Positions 42,738 to 52,299 of a DNA stretch of 64,000 nucleotides are shown here, piece by piece. A model generated the notes under the pieces. The model made no database searches. It saw only the letters and a list, made by a program, of their open reading frames with translations, and had not been told where the DNA came from. Each line of letters starts with the position of its first letter. Position 1 is the first letter of the stretch. Position numbers and translations under genes: made by a program. Source of the stretch: Parvimonas micra (lineage in GTDB: Bacteria; Bacillota; Clostridia; Tissierellales; Peptoniphilaceae); contig NZ_CP148048.1 in NCBI RefSeq assembly GCF_037482165.1, forward strand, positions 124,001 through 188,000. Reading direction: 5' to 3'.

Positions 42738-43163
42738 TTAGTCTAACTTTAGTTCGACACAAGTTGCTTGAGCTCCTTCGCAAAGTTCTTCTTTAGGAAT
42801 ATTAATTCCCATGAAAACTTCAAGATTGTGCTTTTCGCAAAATGTTTCGACATCCTTTTTAAATTTGCAAAGCATATCGCCATTCATTTCAATTATTGAA
42901 TATATACCGTCGATATAAATTTTTTCTACATCGTAGTCTCTTGAAACAATTCCGAAGATAAATCCGAATAATTTATCAAGATTTTCAATGCCGTATTCCT
43001 TAGCATTTGTCAATCTAACACTGTGGTCTAAGCTGAAAATATGAGAATCATCTGTGTCAATAAAAATTATATTTCCATTTCCCTTTCTCACTTCTTCATT
43101 TGCTTTATCTATCAACCATTTAGTTTTTCCAGATCCTGATGGACCAAGTACAAAATTTAACAT
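42738..43163 (-). CDS. Small P-loop ATPase-like protein, unknown
   Basis: 141 residues. Walker A GPSGSGKT lies at residues 7-14 and a Walker-B-like KIYIDGI near 80, but there are no family-specific motifs for kinases, ABC or AAA proteins. The fold resembles a minimal RecA-like core, as in phage-type or adenosylcobinamide-kinase-like proteins. An upstream extended -10 (TGGTATAAT on the minus strand at 43192-43200) is present. Co-oriented with the hypothetical protein 42156-42701. The function is not deducible. Confidence 0.7.
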   Translation of the reverse strand: MLNFVLGPSGSGKTKWLIDKANEEVRKGNGNIIFIDTDDSHIFSLDHSVRLTNAKEYGIENLDKLFGFIFGIVSRDYDVEKIYIDGIYSIIEMNGDMLCKFKKDVETFCEKHNLEVFMGINIPKEELCEGAQATCVELKLD

Positions 43164-43191
43164 TTAAACCACCCCTTAAACTCTTTTTCTC

Positions 43192-43200
43192 ATTATACCA
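43192..43200 (-). promoter_or_regulatory. Extended -10 promoter of the P-loop gene
   Basis: TGGTATAAT on the minus strand, about 29 bases ahead of the start codon. Confidence 0.6.
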
Positions 43201-43472
43201 TTTTGAAATAAATAAAACAAGTGTTTTTTTATAAAAAAGATTAATATAAACTATTGAAAAATAAATATTTTTTATTAAGTTTAACAAAAATTCTGCAAAC
43301 GATATTAAGATTGTATAAAATTAAAATCATAAAAAATAAAATTTTGATAGTTTATTTGAAAATATACTATTTTGCGACCTTGATTTTTTTTCGCTTTTGT
43401 GCTAAAGTACAATTAGATAATTATGTATAATTTTAATATTTGAATATAAAAATATATTAAATAGGAGGAATT
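43201..43472. other. AT-rich divergent intergenic region
   Basis: Between the P-loop gene and the ABC transporter operon. A possible promoter for the latter, TTGATT (43380-43385), 17-base spacer, TAAAGT (43403-43408), is the only feature seen. No operator-like palindrome or RNA was recognised. Confidence 0.5.
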
Positions 43473-44177
43473 ATGGCTTTTGTTGAATTTAAAAATGTTT
43501 ATAAAAAATATAATGAAGGAAAAAGTTCAGAGATCGTTGCAAATAGAGATGTTTCTTTTGAAATAGAACACGGAGAATTTTGTATTATCGTAGGTCCTTC
43601 AGGAGCTGGAAAATCTACAATCCTTAATATATTAGGTGGAATGGATGATGCAACAAGTGGTGAAATCTTTATAGATGGAAAAGATATTTGTAAATTTAAT
43701 AAAAGACAACTTAATGATTACAGAAGATTTGATGTAGGTTTTGTTTTTCAGTTTTACAATCTAATTCCAAATTTAACTGTTTTGGAAAATGTAGAACTTG
43801 CAGGGCAAATCGTAAAGGAAAGTTTAAATCCGGCAGGAGTTTTGGAATCTGTTGAATTGTCTCATAGACTTAAAAATTTTCCAAGTCAATTATCAGGGGG
43901 AGAACAACAAAGAGTTGCAATAGCGAGAGCTCTTTGTAAAAATCCTAAACTGCTTTTATGCGACGAACCTACAGGAGCTTTGGATTATCATACTGGAAAG
44001 AGAATTTTAGAGCTTTTACACCAAAGATGTAAAAGTACGAATACAACTGTAATTTTAATAACTCACAATCAAGCAATTACTCCAATGGCAGACAGAGTTA
44101 TTGAAATTAACGATAGTACTGTAAAAAAAGTGATATTAAATGATAGTCCTAAGAACATAAAGGAAATTGAGTGGTAG
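43473..44177 (+). CDS. ABC transporter ATP-binding protein (MacB/LolD type)
   Basis: 234-residue ATPase that energises the permease encoded next. Walker [10 protein letters not shown] (near 40-48), Q-loop [12 protein letters not shown] (near 92), signature LSGGEQQR (near 140), Walker [13 protein letters not shown] (near 160) and the H-loop (THNQ, near 196) are all intact. GGAGG precedes ATG 43473. Its stop lies two bases before the permease start. Such ATPases pair with FtsX-like permeases in peptide, lipid or macrolide export rather than import. Confidence 0.93.
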   Translation: MAFVEFKNVYKKYNEGKSSEIVANRDVSFEIEHGEFCIIVGPSGAGKSTILNILGGMDDATSGEIFIDGKDICKFNKRQLNDYRRFDVGFVFQFYNLIPNLTVLENVELAGQIVKESLNPAGVLESVELSHRLKNFPSQLSGGEQQRVAIARALCKNPKLLLCDEPTGALDYHTGKRILELLHQRCKSTNTTVILITHNQAITPMADRVIEINDSTVKKVILNDSPKNIKEIEW

Positions 44178-44178
44178 T

Positions 44179-47100
44179 ATGAAAAAATCATTGTTTAAAA
44201 ATTTTTACAGAACAATCTTTAGAACATTTCCGAAATTTATTTCCATTGTTTTTATGATTGCTCTTGGAGTAATGGTTTTTGTTGGACTTAAAATAACTCC
44301 ATACATTATGAGAAGAAGTGTCGATGAACGTGTAAAAGAAGGAAATTTATATGATTATAAAATTTATTCTAATTTTGGCTTGCAAAAAGAAGATGAGGAC
44401 ATAATTTCCAATTTAAAAAATCTAAAAGATGTAGAATATGGTTACAGTATAAATCTTAAAGACGAAGAACGAGAAGTTGACCTTACCATAGAAAGCAAGG
44501 CAGAAAAAATTAGTACTGTTCAAGTAATAGAAGGAAATGACATCGAGTCTGACTCTGATATTTTGTTGGATGAAAGACTAAAAGATAAATATAAAATTGG
44601 AGATGAAATAGACTTTAAAAATGTCAAAAAATTTGGAATTTTTAAAGATGAAGTAAAAAAATTAAAACAAAATAAATTTACAGTAAAAGGCTTTATTAAA
44701 AGTTCAGAAGTTTTAGCTACATTGCTAACAGGGACTACTGAAAATGGATATTTGGCAATAATATCAAAAAATGCTTTTGACTTTAGCTATTATTCTTATG
44801 CAAAAATTACTTTTTCTGACCTTAATGACTTGAATAGAAATAGTAAAGAATACAAAAAGCTATCAAACGAAAGAAAAACAGAGTTACAAGATTTGTTTAA
44901 AGGTAGAGCTGGAGAAGTTTACAATGTCATTTATTCTCAAAAGAGAGAAACTTTAGATGATAGTAAAGAAGAAGTTAATAAAAATAAATTTGACATTGAA
45001 GAAAGTGAAAGAAAATTACAACAAAATCTTGAAAAAGTTCAAAGTGGTCGAAAAGACTTAAGAAGAGCTTTTGCAGATTTAAATTACCAAAAAAATCAAT
45101 TTATTACTCAAATAACTAAAAATAAAGAAAAATTGACAACTGCTCTAAACAGTTTGAATTCAAAAAAGAGTGAAATAAATAAAAATAAGACAGAAATAGT
45201 TGAAAAAAATAAAACTTTAATAAAAAGTAAAGAAGATATAGAAAAAACAAAAGCACAAGTTGATGCTGGAATAAAAACAGTAAATGAAGAACTAAGATTG
45301 CTCGAAGAAAATTATCAATCAAAATTAATTGAGGAAAATGAATATAAGGTAAAGAAAGAAGAAATAAATAAAAAATTAGCGGAATTGAATTCATCTTTAC
45401 AAACAGTTCAAAAGAATTTAGATTCAGTTAATTCAAATCTTTCCAGTATTTCTGCTAAACTTACAGAATTATCAGGAGCCGAACAAAAACTAAATTCAGA
45501 AATAAAGACTTTAGAAAGTCAAATGTACCAATTGGAAAAACAAGCCAAACAAGGAATACTAAAATTTGATGAATACTATGCAAAATTAGTTCAAAAAAAA
45601 TCAGAAGTCGAAGAAAACAACTTAAAATTAAATAAAGGCAAGGGAGATTTAGAGGATGCTAAAGAAAAAGTCCTTGATGCAAATAGTAAAATTTCTGACG
45701 GTGACGAAGTCTTATCCAAATTGATAGAACCAAATTACAATATTGAAGAAGGATTTGTTTCATCAATGATGTCAAAAGTTTATTTTGCAGCTAATGGAAT
45801 CTATGGTGTTTCAAATGTATTCTCACTATTTTTCTATTTCATTGCCCTTTTGGTATCACTTACAACAATGACTAGAATGGTAGATGAAAATAGAATACAA
45901 ATAGGAACTTTAAAAGCTCTTGGTTATAGCAATATTGATATAGCAAAACAATACTTTTACTACGGACTTTTAGCAAGTATCATTGGAGGAATAATAGGAA
46001 CTATCCTAGGTTTTAAAGTGATTTCTCCACTTGTTTACAGATCCTACTTAAAAGCCTTTATATTTACAAAAGTTTTTGACAATTACTATCCACAAATAAT
46101 TATTGCAGGAATATTAATTGCAATTTTCTGCACAGCTTTTGTGTCCTATGTAACATGTATAAGAACTTTAAAAGAAAAAATTTCATCACTTATGAGAGCA
46201 AAGGCTCCAAAGTCAGGAAACTTTGTTTTTCTTGAAAAAATACCTTATATTTGGAAAGAACTTTCATTTTTGCAAAAAGCAACTCTAAGAAATGTCTTTA
46301 GATACAAACTAAGACTTACAATGACAATTATAGGTGTAATGGGTTGTATGGGACTTTTAGTGCTAGGATTTGGAATAAAAGACAGCTTAGACGGAGTTTC
46401 CGATTTACAATACTCAAAATATACAAAATATCATTCATCAGTTATCTACAATCCAATGTCATTGGAAAAAGATTTGGAAAAATTTAATGAAGATATAAAA
46501 GCAAATAAGGACATTAAAGAAAGTATTGATTTATCTTTAGTATCTGTAAATATAAAATCCAAAAAGAGCTTTGATGAAAAAATAGGTGTCTTTACAACTG
46601 ACAATTTGAGTGAGTTTTCTAAGTTCTTTGGACTATATAATGGAGACAAAAAAATTGACAAATTAGATGACGGAATTTATATAAATAGAAAATTAGCCGA
46701 AAAATTTTCACTTTCCGTTGGAGATGAAATAACCTTTATAAATAACAATAAAGAATATAAGGGAGTCGTTGCAGGAATCTTTGAAAATCATGTTGGCAAT
46801 TTCTTTATAATGAACGAAAAAACTTATGAACAAACTTTTTTCAGAAAACCTATAAAAAATACAAAGCTACTAATTTTAAATGATGGAAGCAAGAATAATA
46901 TCGAAAAAGTAATAAATGAATTAGAAAAAGATCCAGTTGCCGTAAAAGGCACAAACATACACTCATTGAAAAGGATAATTGATGACGCATCTTACAGCAT
47001 AAACTCAATTATTTTAGTAATCGTAATATGCTCAGGCTTTTTGTCAATCGTAGTTTTATACAACTTAAGTAATATAAACATCTCAGAAAGAAAAAGAGAA

Positions 47101-47400
47101 ATTGCAACACTTAAAGTTTTAGGATTTTATCCTTTAGAAATTGACAACTACATCTACAAAGAAACTGTAATACTAACAATAATAGGAATAGGGCTCGGAA
47201 TCTTTGTAGGTCACAGTCTGCACATAAATATAATGGAACAACTTGCTATGGACTCAATCAGATTTTTCAACAAAGTAAAACTTATAAGCTACATTTACTC
47301 AGCACTAGTAACACTATTTTTCACATTTATAGTTTACTTCGTAGTAAAAATAATGCTTAGCAAAGTTCCAATGATAGAATCATTAAAAGATGTTGAATAG
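44179..47400 (+). CDS. Large FtsX-like ABC permease with coiled-coil extracytoplasmic domain
   Basis: 1073 residues. An N-terminal membrane helix (about 16-36) is followed by a MacB-like extracytoplasmic part, then a coiled coil of about 240 residues (roughly 255-500, with KSEINKNKTEIVEKNK and similar heptads), a group of three FtsX-type helices (about 545-680), a second extracytoplasmic domain and a C-terminal triplet of helices (about 940-1065). ATG 44179 is preceded by GAGTGG, with the ATPase stop just upstream; a TTG at 44167 would overlap it. Two FtsX units in one chain are typical of bacitracin-type or large peptide-export permeases of Firmicutes. The long coiled coil could span the cell wall. 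Substrate not deducible. Confidence 0.9.
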   Translation: MKKSLFKNFYRTIFRTFPKFISIVFMIALGVMVFVGLKITPYIMRRSVDERVKEGNLYDYKIYSNFGLQKEDEDIISNLKNLKDVEYGYSINLKDEEREVDLTIESKAEKISTVQVIEGNDIESDSDILLDERLKDKYKIGDEIDFKNVKKFGIFKDEVKKLKQNKFTVKGFIKSSEVLATLLTGTTENGYLAIISKNAFDFSYYSYAKITFSDLNDLNRNSKEYKKLSNERKTELQDLFKGRAGEVYNVIYSQKRETLDDSKEEVNKNKFDIEESERKLQQNLEKVQSGRKDLRRAFADLNYQKNQFITQITKNKEKLTTALNSLNSKKSEINKNKTEIVEKNKTLIKSKEDIEKTKAQVDAGIKTVNEELRLLEENYQSKLIEENEYKVKKEEINKKLAELNSSLQTVQKNLDSVNSNLSSISAKLTELSGAEQKLNSEIKTLESQMYQLEKQAKQGILKFDEYYAKLVQKKSEVEENNLKLNKGKGDLEDAKEKVLDANSKISDGDEVLSKLIEPNYNIEEGFVSSMMSKVYFAANGIYGVSNVFSLFFYFIALLVSLTTMTRMVDENRIQIGTLKALGYSNIDIAKQYFYYGLLASIIGGIIGTILGFKVISPLVYRSYLKAFIFTKVFDNYYPQIIIAGILIAIFCTAFVSYVTCIRTLKEKISSLMRAKAPKSGNFVFLEKIPYIWKELSFLQKATLRNVFRYKLRLTMTIIGVMGCMGLLVLGFGIKDSLDGVSDLQYSKYTKYHSSVIYNPMSLEKDLEKFNEDIKANKDIKESIDLSLVSVNIKSKKSFDEKIGVFTTDNLSEFSKFFGLYNGDKKIDKLDDGIYINRKLAEKFSLSVGDEITFINNNKEYKGVVAGIFENHVGNFFIMNEKTYEQTFFRKPIKNTKLLILNDGSKNNIEKVINELEKDPVAVKGTNIHSLKRIIDDASYSINSIILVIVICSGFLSIVVLYNLSNINISERKREIATLKVLGFYPLEIDNYIYKETVILTIIGIGLGIFVGHSLHINIMEQLAMDSIRFFNKVKLISYIYSALVTLFFTFIVYFVVKIMLSKVPMIESLKDVE

Positions 47401-47421
47401 AAATAATCAGGAGTGATAATC

Positions 47422-47895
47422 TTGGAATATTTTTTTAATATAGAAACAAAAAGGTGTAGGATAAGACAATTTAAACAATCAGATGTAGATGACCTATATT
47501 TGATATTAAGTAACCCTAAAGTGATGGAGTACATTGAAGCACCTTTCACTTTGGAAAACACAAAAGAATTTTTAAACAAAAATGCTCTGTCTTATCCTCC
47601 ACGAGTTTTTGCTTTGGAATATAAAGAAAACAAAAAATTAATAGGACATATTATTTTTCACGAATACGACAAAGACAGTTACGAAATTGGCTTTATTTTA
47701 AGTCAAGACTATTGGTGATGTGGCATAGCAAACGAAATAACAAAATCACTCATTAACTATGCAAAAAATAAAAATATCCATTCACTCATTATCGAATGTG
47801 ATAAAAAACAATTAGCAACACAAAAAATCGCAACAAATAACAATTTTAAGCTAATAAGTAGCGAGGATTTGTTGGTTTATGAATTAATTTTATAA
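47422..47895 (+). pseudogene. GNAT acetyltransferase interrupted by a nonsense codon
   Basis: RimJ/RimL-type N-acetyltransferase of about 158 codons. The start TTG 47422 follows AGGAG. Residues 1-98 carry the family start (ETKRCRIRQFKQSDVDDLY) and IGFILSQDYW; then an in-frame TGA (47716-47718) interrupts the acetyl-CoA loop. Past the stop the same frame reads CGIANEITKSLINYAK...IIECDKKQLATQKIATNNNF and ends at TAA 47895. Intact relatives read YWG(K/C)GIA, so a single GGA-to-TGA change explains the break. Without it the gene would be complete. It follows the ABC permease by 20 bases and precedes hsdM by 46. A sequencing error or strain-specific mutation cannot be told apart here. Confidence 0.88.
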
Positions 47896-47941
47896 AATTG
47901 CAGTAAAATAAATAATTTAAAAATAAAGAGAGGGAGAGAAA

Positions 47942-49522
47942 ATGTCGGATTTTTCAAAAGAAAATAATGAAACTGCACAGAGAGCAGAGCTTCATAGAAA
48001 AATATGGGCTATTGCAGATGATGTTCGTGGAGCCGTAGATGGCTGGGATTTTAAACAATATATATTGGGAATTTTATTTTACAGATTTATTTCTGAAAAC
48101 TTAAGAGATTATTTTGATGAAAATGAACATTTAGCAGGAGACCCTGATTTTAAATATGCAGAAATTTCAGATGATGAAGCAAAAAGAGATTTTAAAAGTG
48201 GAACAATAGAAGAAAAGGGATTTTTCATTTTACCTAGTCAGCTTTTTCAAAATGTAGTAGCAAAAGCAAAAGATAATGAAAACTTAAATACTGAACTTGC
48301 TAATATTTTTTCTGACATTGAAAAAAGTGCTATCGGCTCAGAATCTGAGGACGACATAAAAGGACTTTTCGATGATATTGACACAACAAGCAATAGACTT
48401 GGTGGAACTGTTGCAGAAAAGAATAAGAGACTAAGAGATATCTTAACAGGAATAGCTCAAATTAATTTTGGAGATTTTAAAGATAATCATATTGATACTT
48501 TTGGGGATGCTTATGAATATCTAATTTCTAACTATGCAAGTAATGCTGGAAAATCCGGTGGGGAATTTTTTACTCCACAAACCGTATCAAAACTTTTAGC
48601 AAGAATTGTAATGGATGGAAAAGAAAAGATAAACAAAGTGTATGACCCAACTTGTGGAAGCGGAAGTTTACTTTTACAAATGAAAAAGCAATTTGATGAA
48701 CATATCATAGATGAGGGATTTTTTGGTCAAGAAATTAATATGACTAACTTTAACTTGGCTCGTATGAATATGTTTCTTCACAATGTAAATTACAATGCCT
48801 TTTCTATCAAAAGAGGGGACACATTACTTAATCCGCTACATAATGACGAAAAGCCTTTTGATGCAATTGTTTCAAATCCGCCATATTCAATTAAATGGAT
48901 AGGAGATGCAGACCCTACTTTGATTAATGATGTTCGTTTTGCTCCTGCTGGAAAATTAGCACCGAAATCTTATGCAGACTATGCTTTTATTATGCACTCA
49001 CTAAGCTATCTTTCAAGTAATGGTAGAGCTGCAATAGTATGCTTTCCGGGAATTTTCTATAGAAAAGGAGCAGAAAGAACAATACGTAAATATTTAATAG
49101 ATAATAACTTTATAGACTGTGTAATACAATTACCTGAAAATTTATTTTTTGGAACATCAATAGCAACTTGTGTCTTAGTTATGGCTAAAAACAAAACAGA
49201 AAACAAGGTGCTTTTTATTGATGCAAGTAAAGAATTTAAAAAAGAAACTAATAACAATATCTTGGAAGAAAAAAATATAAGTGCAATAGTAGAAGAATTT
49301 AGAAACAGAACAGACAAAGAATATTTTTCAAGATATGTAGATAGAACTGAAATCGAAGAAAATGACTATAACTTATCTGTTTCTACATATGTGGAAAAAG
49401 AAGATACAAGAGAAGTAATCGACATAAAAGTTCTAAACAAAGAAATTGAAGAAACAGTAAAGAAAATAGACGAATTAAGAAGCTCAATAAACGAAATTGT
49501 AAAGGAGCTTGAAGATGAGTAA
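47942..49522 (+). CDS. hsdM: Type I restriction-modification methyltransferase subunit
   Basis: 526-residue N6-adenine methyltransferase subunit. The N-terminal HsdM_N domain is followed by AdoMet motif [10 protein letters not shown] (about 238-247), the catalytic NPPY in [11 protein letters not shown] (near 316), [11 protein letters not shown] (near 207) and [11 protein letters not shown] (near 278). It works as an M2S methylase with HsdS and, with HsdR, as the restriction complex. GAGGGAGAG precedes ATG 47942. hsdS starts inside its last codons (overlap of 8 bases), showing tight translational coupling. Confidence 0.97.
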   Translation: MSDFSKENNETAQRAELHRKIWAIADDVRGAVDGWDFKQYILGILFYRFISENLRDYFDENEHLAGDPDFKYAEISDDEAKRDFKSGTIEEKGFFILPSQLFQNVVAKAKDNENLNTELANIFSDIEKSAIGSESEDDIKGLFDDIDTTSNRLGGTVAEKNKRLRDILTGIAQINFGDFKDNHIDTFGDAYEYLISNYASNAGKSGGEFFTPQTVSKLLARIVMDGKEKINKVYDPTCGSGSLLLQMKKQFDEHIIDEGFFGQEINMTNFNLARMNMFLHNVNYNAFSIKRGDTLLNPLHNDEKPFDAIVSNPPYSIKWIGDADPTLINDVRFAPAGKLAPKSYADYAFIMHSLSYLSSNGRAAIVCFPGIFYRKGAERTIRKYLIDNNFIDCVIQLPENLFFGTSIATCVLVMAKNKTENKVLFIDASKEFKKETNNNILEEKNISAIVEEFRNRTDKEYFSRYVDRTEIEENDYNLSVSTYVEKEDTREVIDIKVLNKEIEETVKKIDELRSSINEIVKELEDE

Positions 49523-51461
49523 AATAGATGAATTACTAAAGAATGAAAAAGTTGAATGGAAAAAACTTGGAGAAATAGCAGAAATAACAGGAGCAGGAGT
49601 AGATAAGAAAAAAGTTTTGGGAGAGTTACCTATAAAACTTTTAAATTATATGGATGTATATAAAAATCAATATATTAATTCTAATATTCCTACGATGAAT
49701 GTTACGGCACCAGAGAATAAAATACAAAATTGTAATATTGAGTTTGGAGATATATTTGTTACTCCTAGTTCTGAGACCACAGACGATATTTTTAGGTCAG
49801 GGGTAGCAACTGAGGATATTTTTAATACTGTATATTCATACCATATAATGAGGGTTCGCTTAAAAAATAAATCTTTTATTACGTCTTGTTATTTAAATTA
49901 TTTATTTCAAAGTGAAAATTTTAGAGAAAAATTATATAAAAGAGTATTTGGAAATACTAGAAAGACAATTGCTAAAAGTGAAATAGAACAATTGCAAATA
50001 CCTATTCCATCAATAGAAACTCAAGAAAAAATTGTAAAAACACTTGACAAATTTACAAATTATGTTACTAAATTACAGTCTGAATTACAGTCTAGAACTA
50101 AACAGTATGAATATTATAGAGATATGCTTTTAAGCGAAGAATATTTGAATAAAATTTCTACTGAAATAATGAGTTCAGATAATAATAGAGAAATAACTTT
50201 TTGTAGAATTAAAGATGTTTGTAATAGACAAAAAGGGATAAATATAACAGCAGAAAAAATGAAAGAATTGAACAATGACGATTCACCAGTTAAAATATTT
50301 GCAGGAGGAAGTACAACTGCACATCTTGATGTTGATGTAGTTGGTAAAAAGAATGTTATTGAAATTCCAAGTGTAATTGTTAAATCTAGAGGAAATATTG
50401 ATTTTGAATATTATGATAAACCATTTAGTCACAAAAATGAAATGTGGTCATATTCAACTATAAATGATGAAGTTCTTAGTATAAAGTTTTTATTTTATTT
50501 ACTAAAAAATAATTTGAAATATTTTAAAGATAATTCAATATCAGGGAAATTGCCACAAATATCAACAGGAGTAACTGATAATTATAAAATTCCAATTATA
50601 CCAATTGTAATACAAAACAAAGTAGTTGAAATTCTTGATAAATTTCAATCTTTATTAGCTGATACAAAAGGTTTGTTACCACAAGAAATTGAACAAAGAC
50701 AAAAACAATATGAATATTATCGCGAAAAGCTCTTGACATTTGATGAAAATTCTGTTAAGAGAGAGAGAGAGAGAGAGAGAGCATATCTCTCTAATTCGTA
50801 TCTAAACTCTCTTAAAGAAGTTGGAGAAATTGTTAGTGTTAATATATTTGGTGTAGAACATAGATGTTTAGGAGAGATTGGTTCTTTTTTTGGAGGACTT
50901 TCTGGAAAAAGTAAAAAAGATTTTATAAATGGAAATTCAAAATTTATAACTTATAAAAATGTGTTTTCTAATTTATCAATAAATTTAGAGATTAAGGAAA
51001 CAGTTAATATAAATAATGGAGAACAACAAAGAACATTGCAAAGAGGTGATATTATTTTTACAGGGTCATCTGAAATATTGGATGAATGTGGTTTGAGTTC
51101 TGTTATAACTGAGTACGTAGATGAAGATTTATATTTAAATAGTTTTTGTTTCTTTCTAAGATTAAATGATTCAAATATTTTATTGCCAAGTTTTAGTAAA
51201 TATTTATTTCGTTCTGAATATGTTAGGAAGCAAATTATAAAAACCGCATCAGGAGTAACTAGGTTTAATGTTTCTAAAAAACTTATGGAAAAAGTTGATA
51301 TACTTATTCCATCTATCAAAGTTCAAGAGCATATTGTTTCTATTCTTGATAAATTTGATGATATTGTAAATAATATTTCTAAAGGCTTGCCTAAAGAAAT
51401 TGAATTAAGACAAAAACAATATGAATATTATAGAGAAAAGTTATTAAGTTTTAATAGATAA
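49515..51461 (+). CDS. hsdS: Type I specificity subunit with three recognition modules, phase-variable
   Basis: 648 residues, well above the usual 400 or so of HsdS. Module 1 (about 1-200) starts [12 protein letters not shown] and ends with a helical spacer containing [10 protein letters not shown]. Module 2 (about 210-410) ends with [19 protein letters not shown]. Module 3 (about 425-648) starts [16 protein letters not shown] and ends with [19 protein letters not shown]. Each spacer carries the VKTLDKF/VEILDKF/VSILDKF-type helix. Modules 2 and 3 are joined by an Arg-Glu run coded by a perfect (AG)12 tract (50758-50781). With 11 or 13 units the frame meets TAA within a few codons, giving a 425- or 430-residue two-module protein. 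ATG 49515, eight bases from AAAGGAG, overlaps the end of hsdM. Operates with HsdM and HsdR. Confidence 0.9.
   Translation: MSKIDELLKNEKVEWKKLGEIAEITGAGVDKKKVLGELPIKLLNYMDVYKNQYINSNIPTMNVTAPENKIQNCNIEFGDIFVTPSSETTDDIFRSGVATEDIFNTVYSYHIMRVRLKNKSFITSCYLNYLFQSENFREKLYKRVFGNTRKTIAKSEIEQLQIPIPSIETQEKIVKTLDKFTNYVTKLQSELQSRTKQYEYYRDMLLSEEYLNKISTEIMSSDNNREITFCRIKDVCNRQKGINITAEKMKELNNDDSPVKIFAGGSTTAHLDVDVVGKKNVIEIPSVIVKSRGNIDFEYYDKPFSHKNEMWSYSTINDEVLSIKFLFYLLKNNLKYFKDNSISGKLPQISTGVTDNYKIPIIPIVIQNKVVEILDKFQSLLADTKGLLPQEIEQRQKQYEYYREKLLTFDENSVKRERERERAYLSNSYLNSLKEVGEIVSVNIFGVEHRCLGEIGSFFGGLSGKSKKDFINGNSKFITYKNVFSNLSINLEIKETVNINNGEQQRTLQRGDIIFTGSSEILDECGLSSVITEYVDEDLYLNSFCFFLRLNDSNILLPSFSKYLFRSEYVRKQIIKTASGVTRFNVSKKLMEKVDILIPSIKVQEHIVSILDKFDDIVNNISKGLPKEIELRQKQYEYYREKLLSFNR
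50685..50741 (+). repeat. Direct repeat of the HsdS spacer, copy 1
   Basis: Segment coding for [19 protein letters not shown], about 80-85% identical to the segment at 51396-51452 coding for [19 protein letters not shown]. Recombination between the two would delete the (AG) tract and module 3 core. Confidence 0.75.
50758..50781 (+). repeat. (AG)12 simple-sequence repeat in hsdS
   Basis: Twelve perfect AG units inside the reading frame, translated as alternating Arg and Glu. Loss of one unit puts TAA four codons after the tract (reading Ser-Ile-Ser-Leu-stop); gain of one unit gives His-Ile-Ser-Leu-Ile-Arg-Ile-stop. Dinucleotide tracts of this length are prone to slipped-strand mispairing. Confidence 0.95.
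51396..51452 (+). repeat. Direct repeat of the HsdS spacer, copy 2
   Basis: 3' copy of the segment at 50685-50741, at the very end of hsdS. Confidence 0.75.
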
Positions 51462-51477
51462 TTTAAAGTGAGGATAT

Positions 51478-52299
51478 ATGAATAATATTAGAGACAGGTT
51501 AAAGGGTTCGCTCTACGGATTTGCGATTGGAGATGCAATGGGAGCGACTACTGAATTTATGAGTGTGGCTGAGATAAAAAGTGATTATGGAAAGTTAATT
51601 GATATAGTAGGTGGAGGTTGGCTTGACTTAAAGGCTGGAGAAGTTACAGATGATACACAGATGTCAATTTGTGTTATGGAAGTTCTTATGAAAAATGATT
51701 TTAAGAATTTTAAGAAAGATGTAGCTGATAGTTTTGTGGCTTGGTATGATACAAAACCTAAAGACATTGGAAATCAATGTAGGAGAGCATTGGCTTTTTA
51801 TAAGGAGTCTGGAAATTATATTGCAGAGGATAATACTGCTTTGGGCAATGGAAGTCTTATGAGAGCTCTGCCTAGCGCACTATTAAATTCAGAGAAATCC
51901 ATAGAACTTAATTTTATTCAGGGAGATATTACTCATAATAATGATATTTGTAGAAATATTTTAAAGGAATATACAGAAATTATAAAAGCTCATATTTTAG
52001 AAAAGAGAATAAGTTTAAAAAGGAGAGTTCTTTTAGAACCTAAAGGATATATTGTCAATACTTTCAATAATGCTATTTATTGGAGTGAAAAGAAATCTTT
52101 TGAAGATTGTATCATTGGTGCTGTAAATCACGGCGGAGATGCAGATACAATTGCAGGGATTGCAGGAAGTATCGCTGGTGCAAAATTTGGATATGAAAGT
52201 ATTCCTAAAAGATGGGTTGAAAAATTGGATAAAGAAGTAGTGAAGAAATTGGAAGAATTTTTAGAATTTATTTCTAAAACTTATGGAGGGAGTATTTAG
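51478..52299 (+). CDS. ADP-ribosylglycohydrolase-family protein inside the type I operon
   Basis: 273 residues. The di-metal ADP-ribosylhydrolase signature is complete: GDAMGATTEF (18-27), VTDDTQMS (near 58-65), GNGSLMRALP (near 123) and the C-terminal HGGDADTIAGIAGSIAGA (near 220). These enzymes (DraG, ARH3 type) remove ADP-ribose from proteins or nucleic acids or hydrolyse O-acetyl-ADP-ribose. It lies 16 bases after hsdS, and hsdR starts directly after its stop codon, so it is translated as part of the operon. GTGAGG precedes ATG 51478. Whether it protects the host against a phage or toxin ADP-ribosyltransferase, or regulates the restriction complex, is speculation. Confidence 0.92.
   Translation: MNNIRDRLKGSLYGFAIGDAMGATTEFMSVAEIKSDYGKLIDIVGGGWLDLKAGEVTDDTQMSICVMEVLMKNDFKNFKKDVADSFVAWYDTKPKDIGNQCRRALAFYKESGNYIAEDNTALGNGSLMRALPSALLNSEKSIELNFIQGDITHNNDICRNILKEYTEIIKAHILEKRISLKRRVLLEPKGYIVNTFNNAIYWSEKKSFEDCIIGAVNHGGDADTIAGIAGSIAGAKFGYESIPKRWVEKLDKEVVKKLEEFLEFISKTYGGSI

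Noticed and set aside
47701-47730. TGA-TGT in the acetyltransferase read as selenocysteine or as Trp
   Set aside because: The position aligns with a loop glycine of GNAT enzymes, no SECIS-like hairpin is seen after it, and other genes use TGG for Trp and normal stops. A point mutation is simpler.
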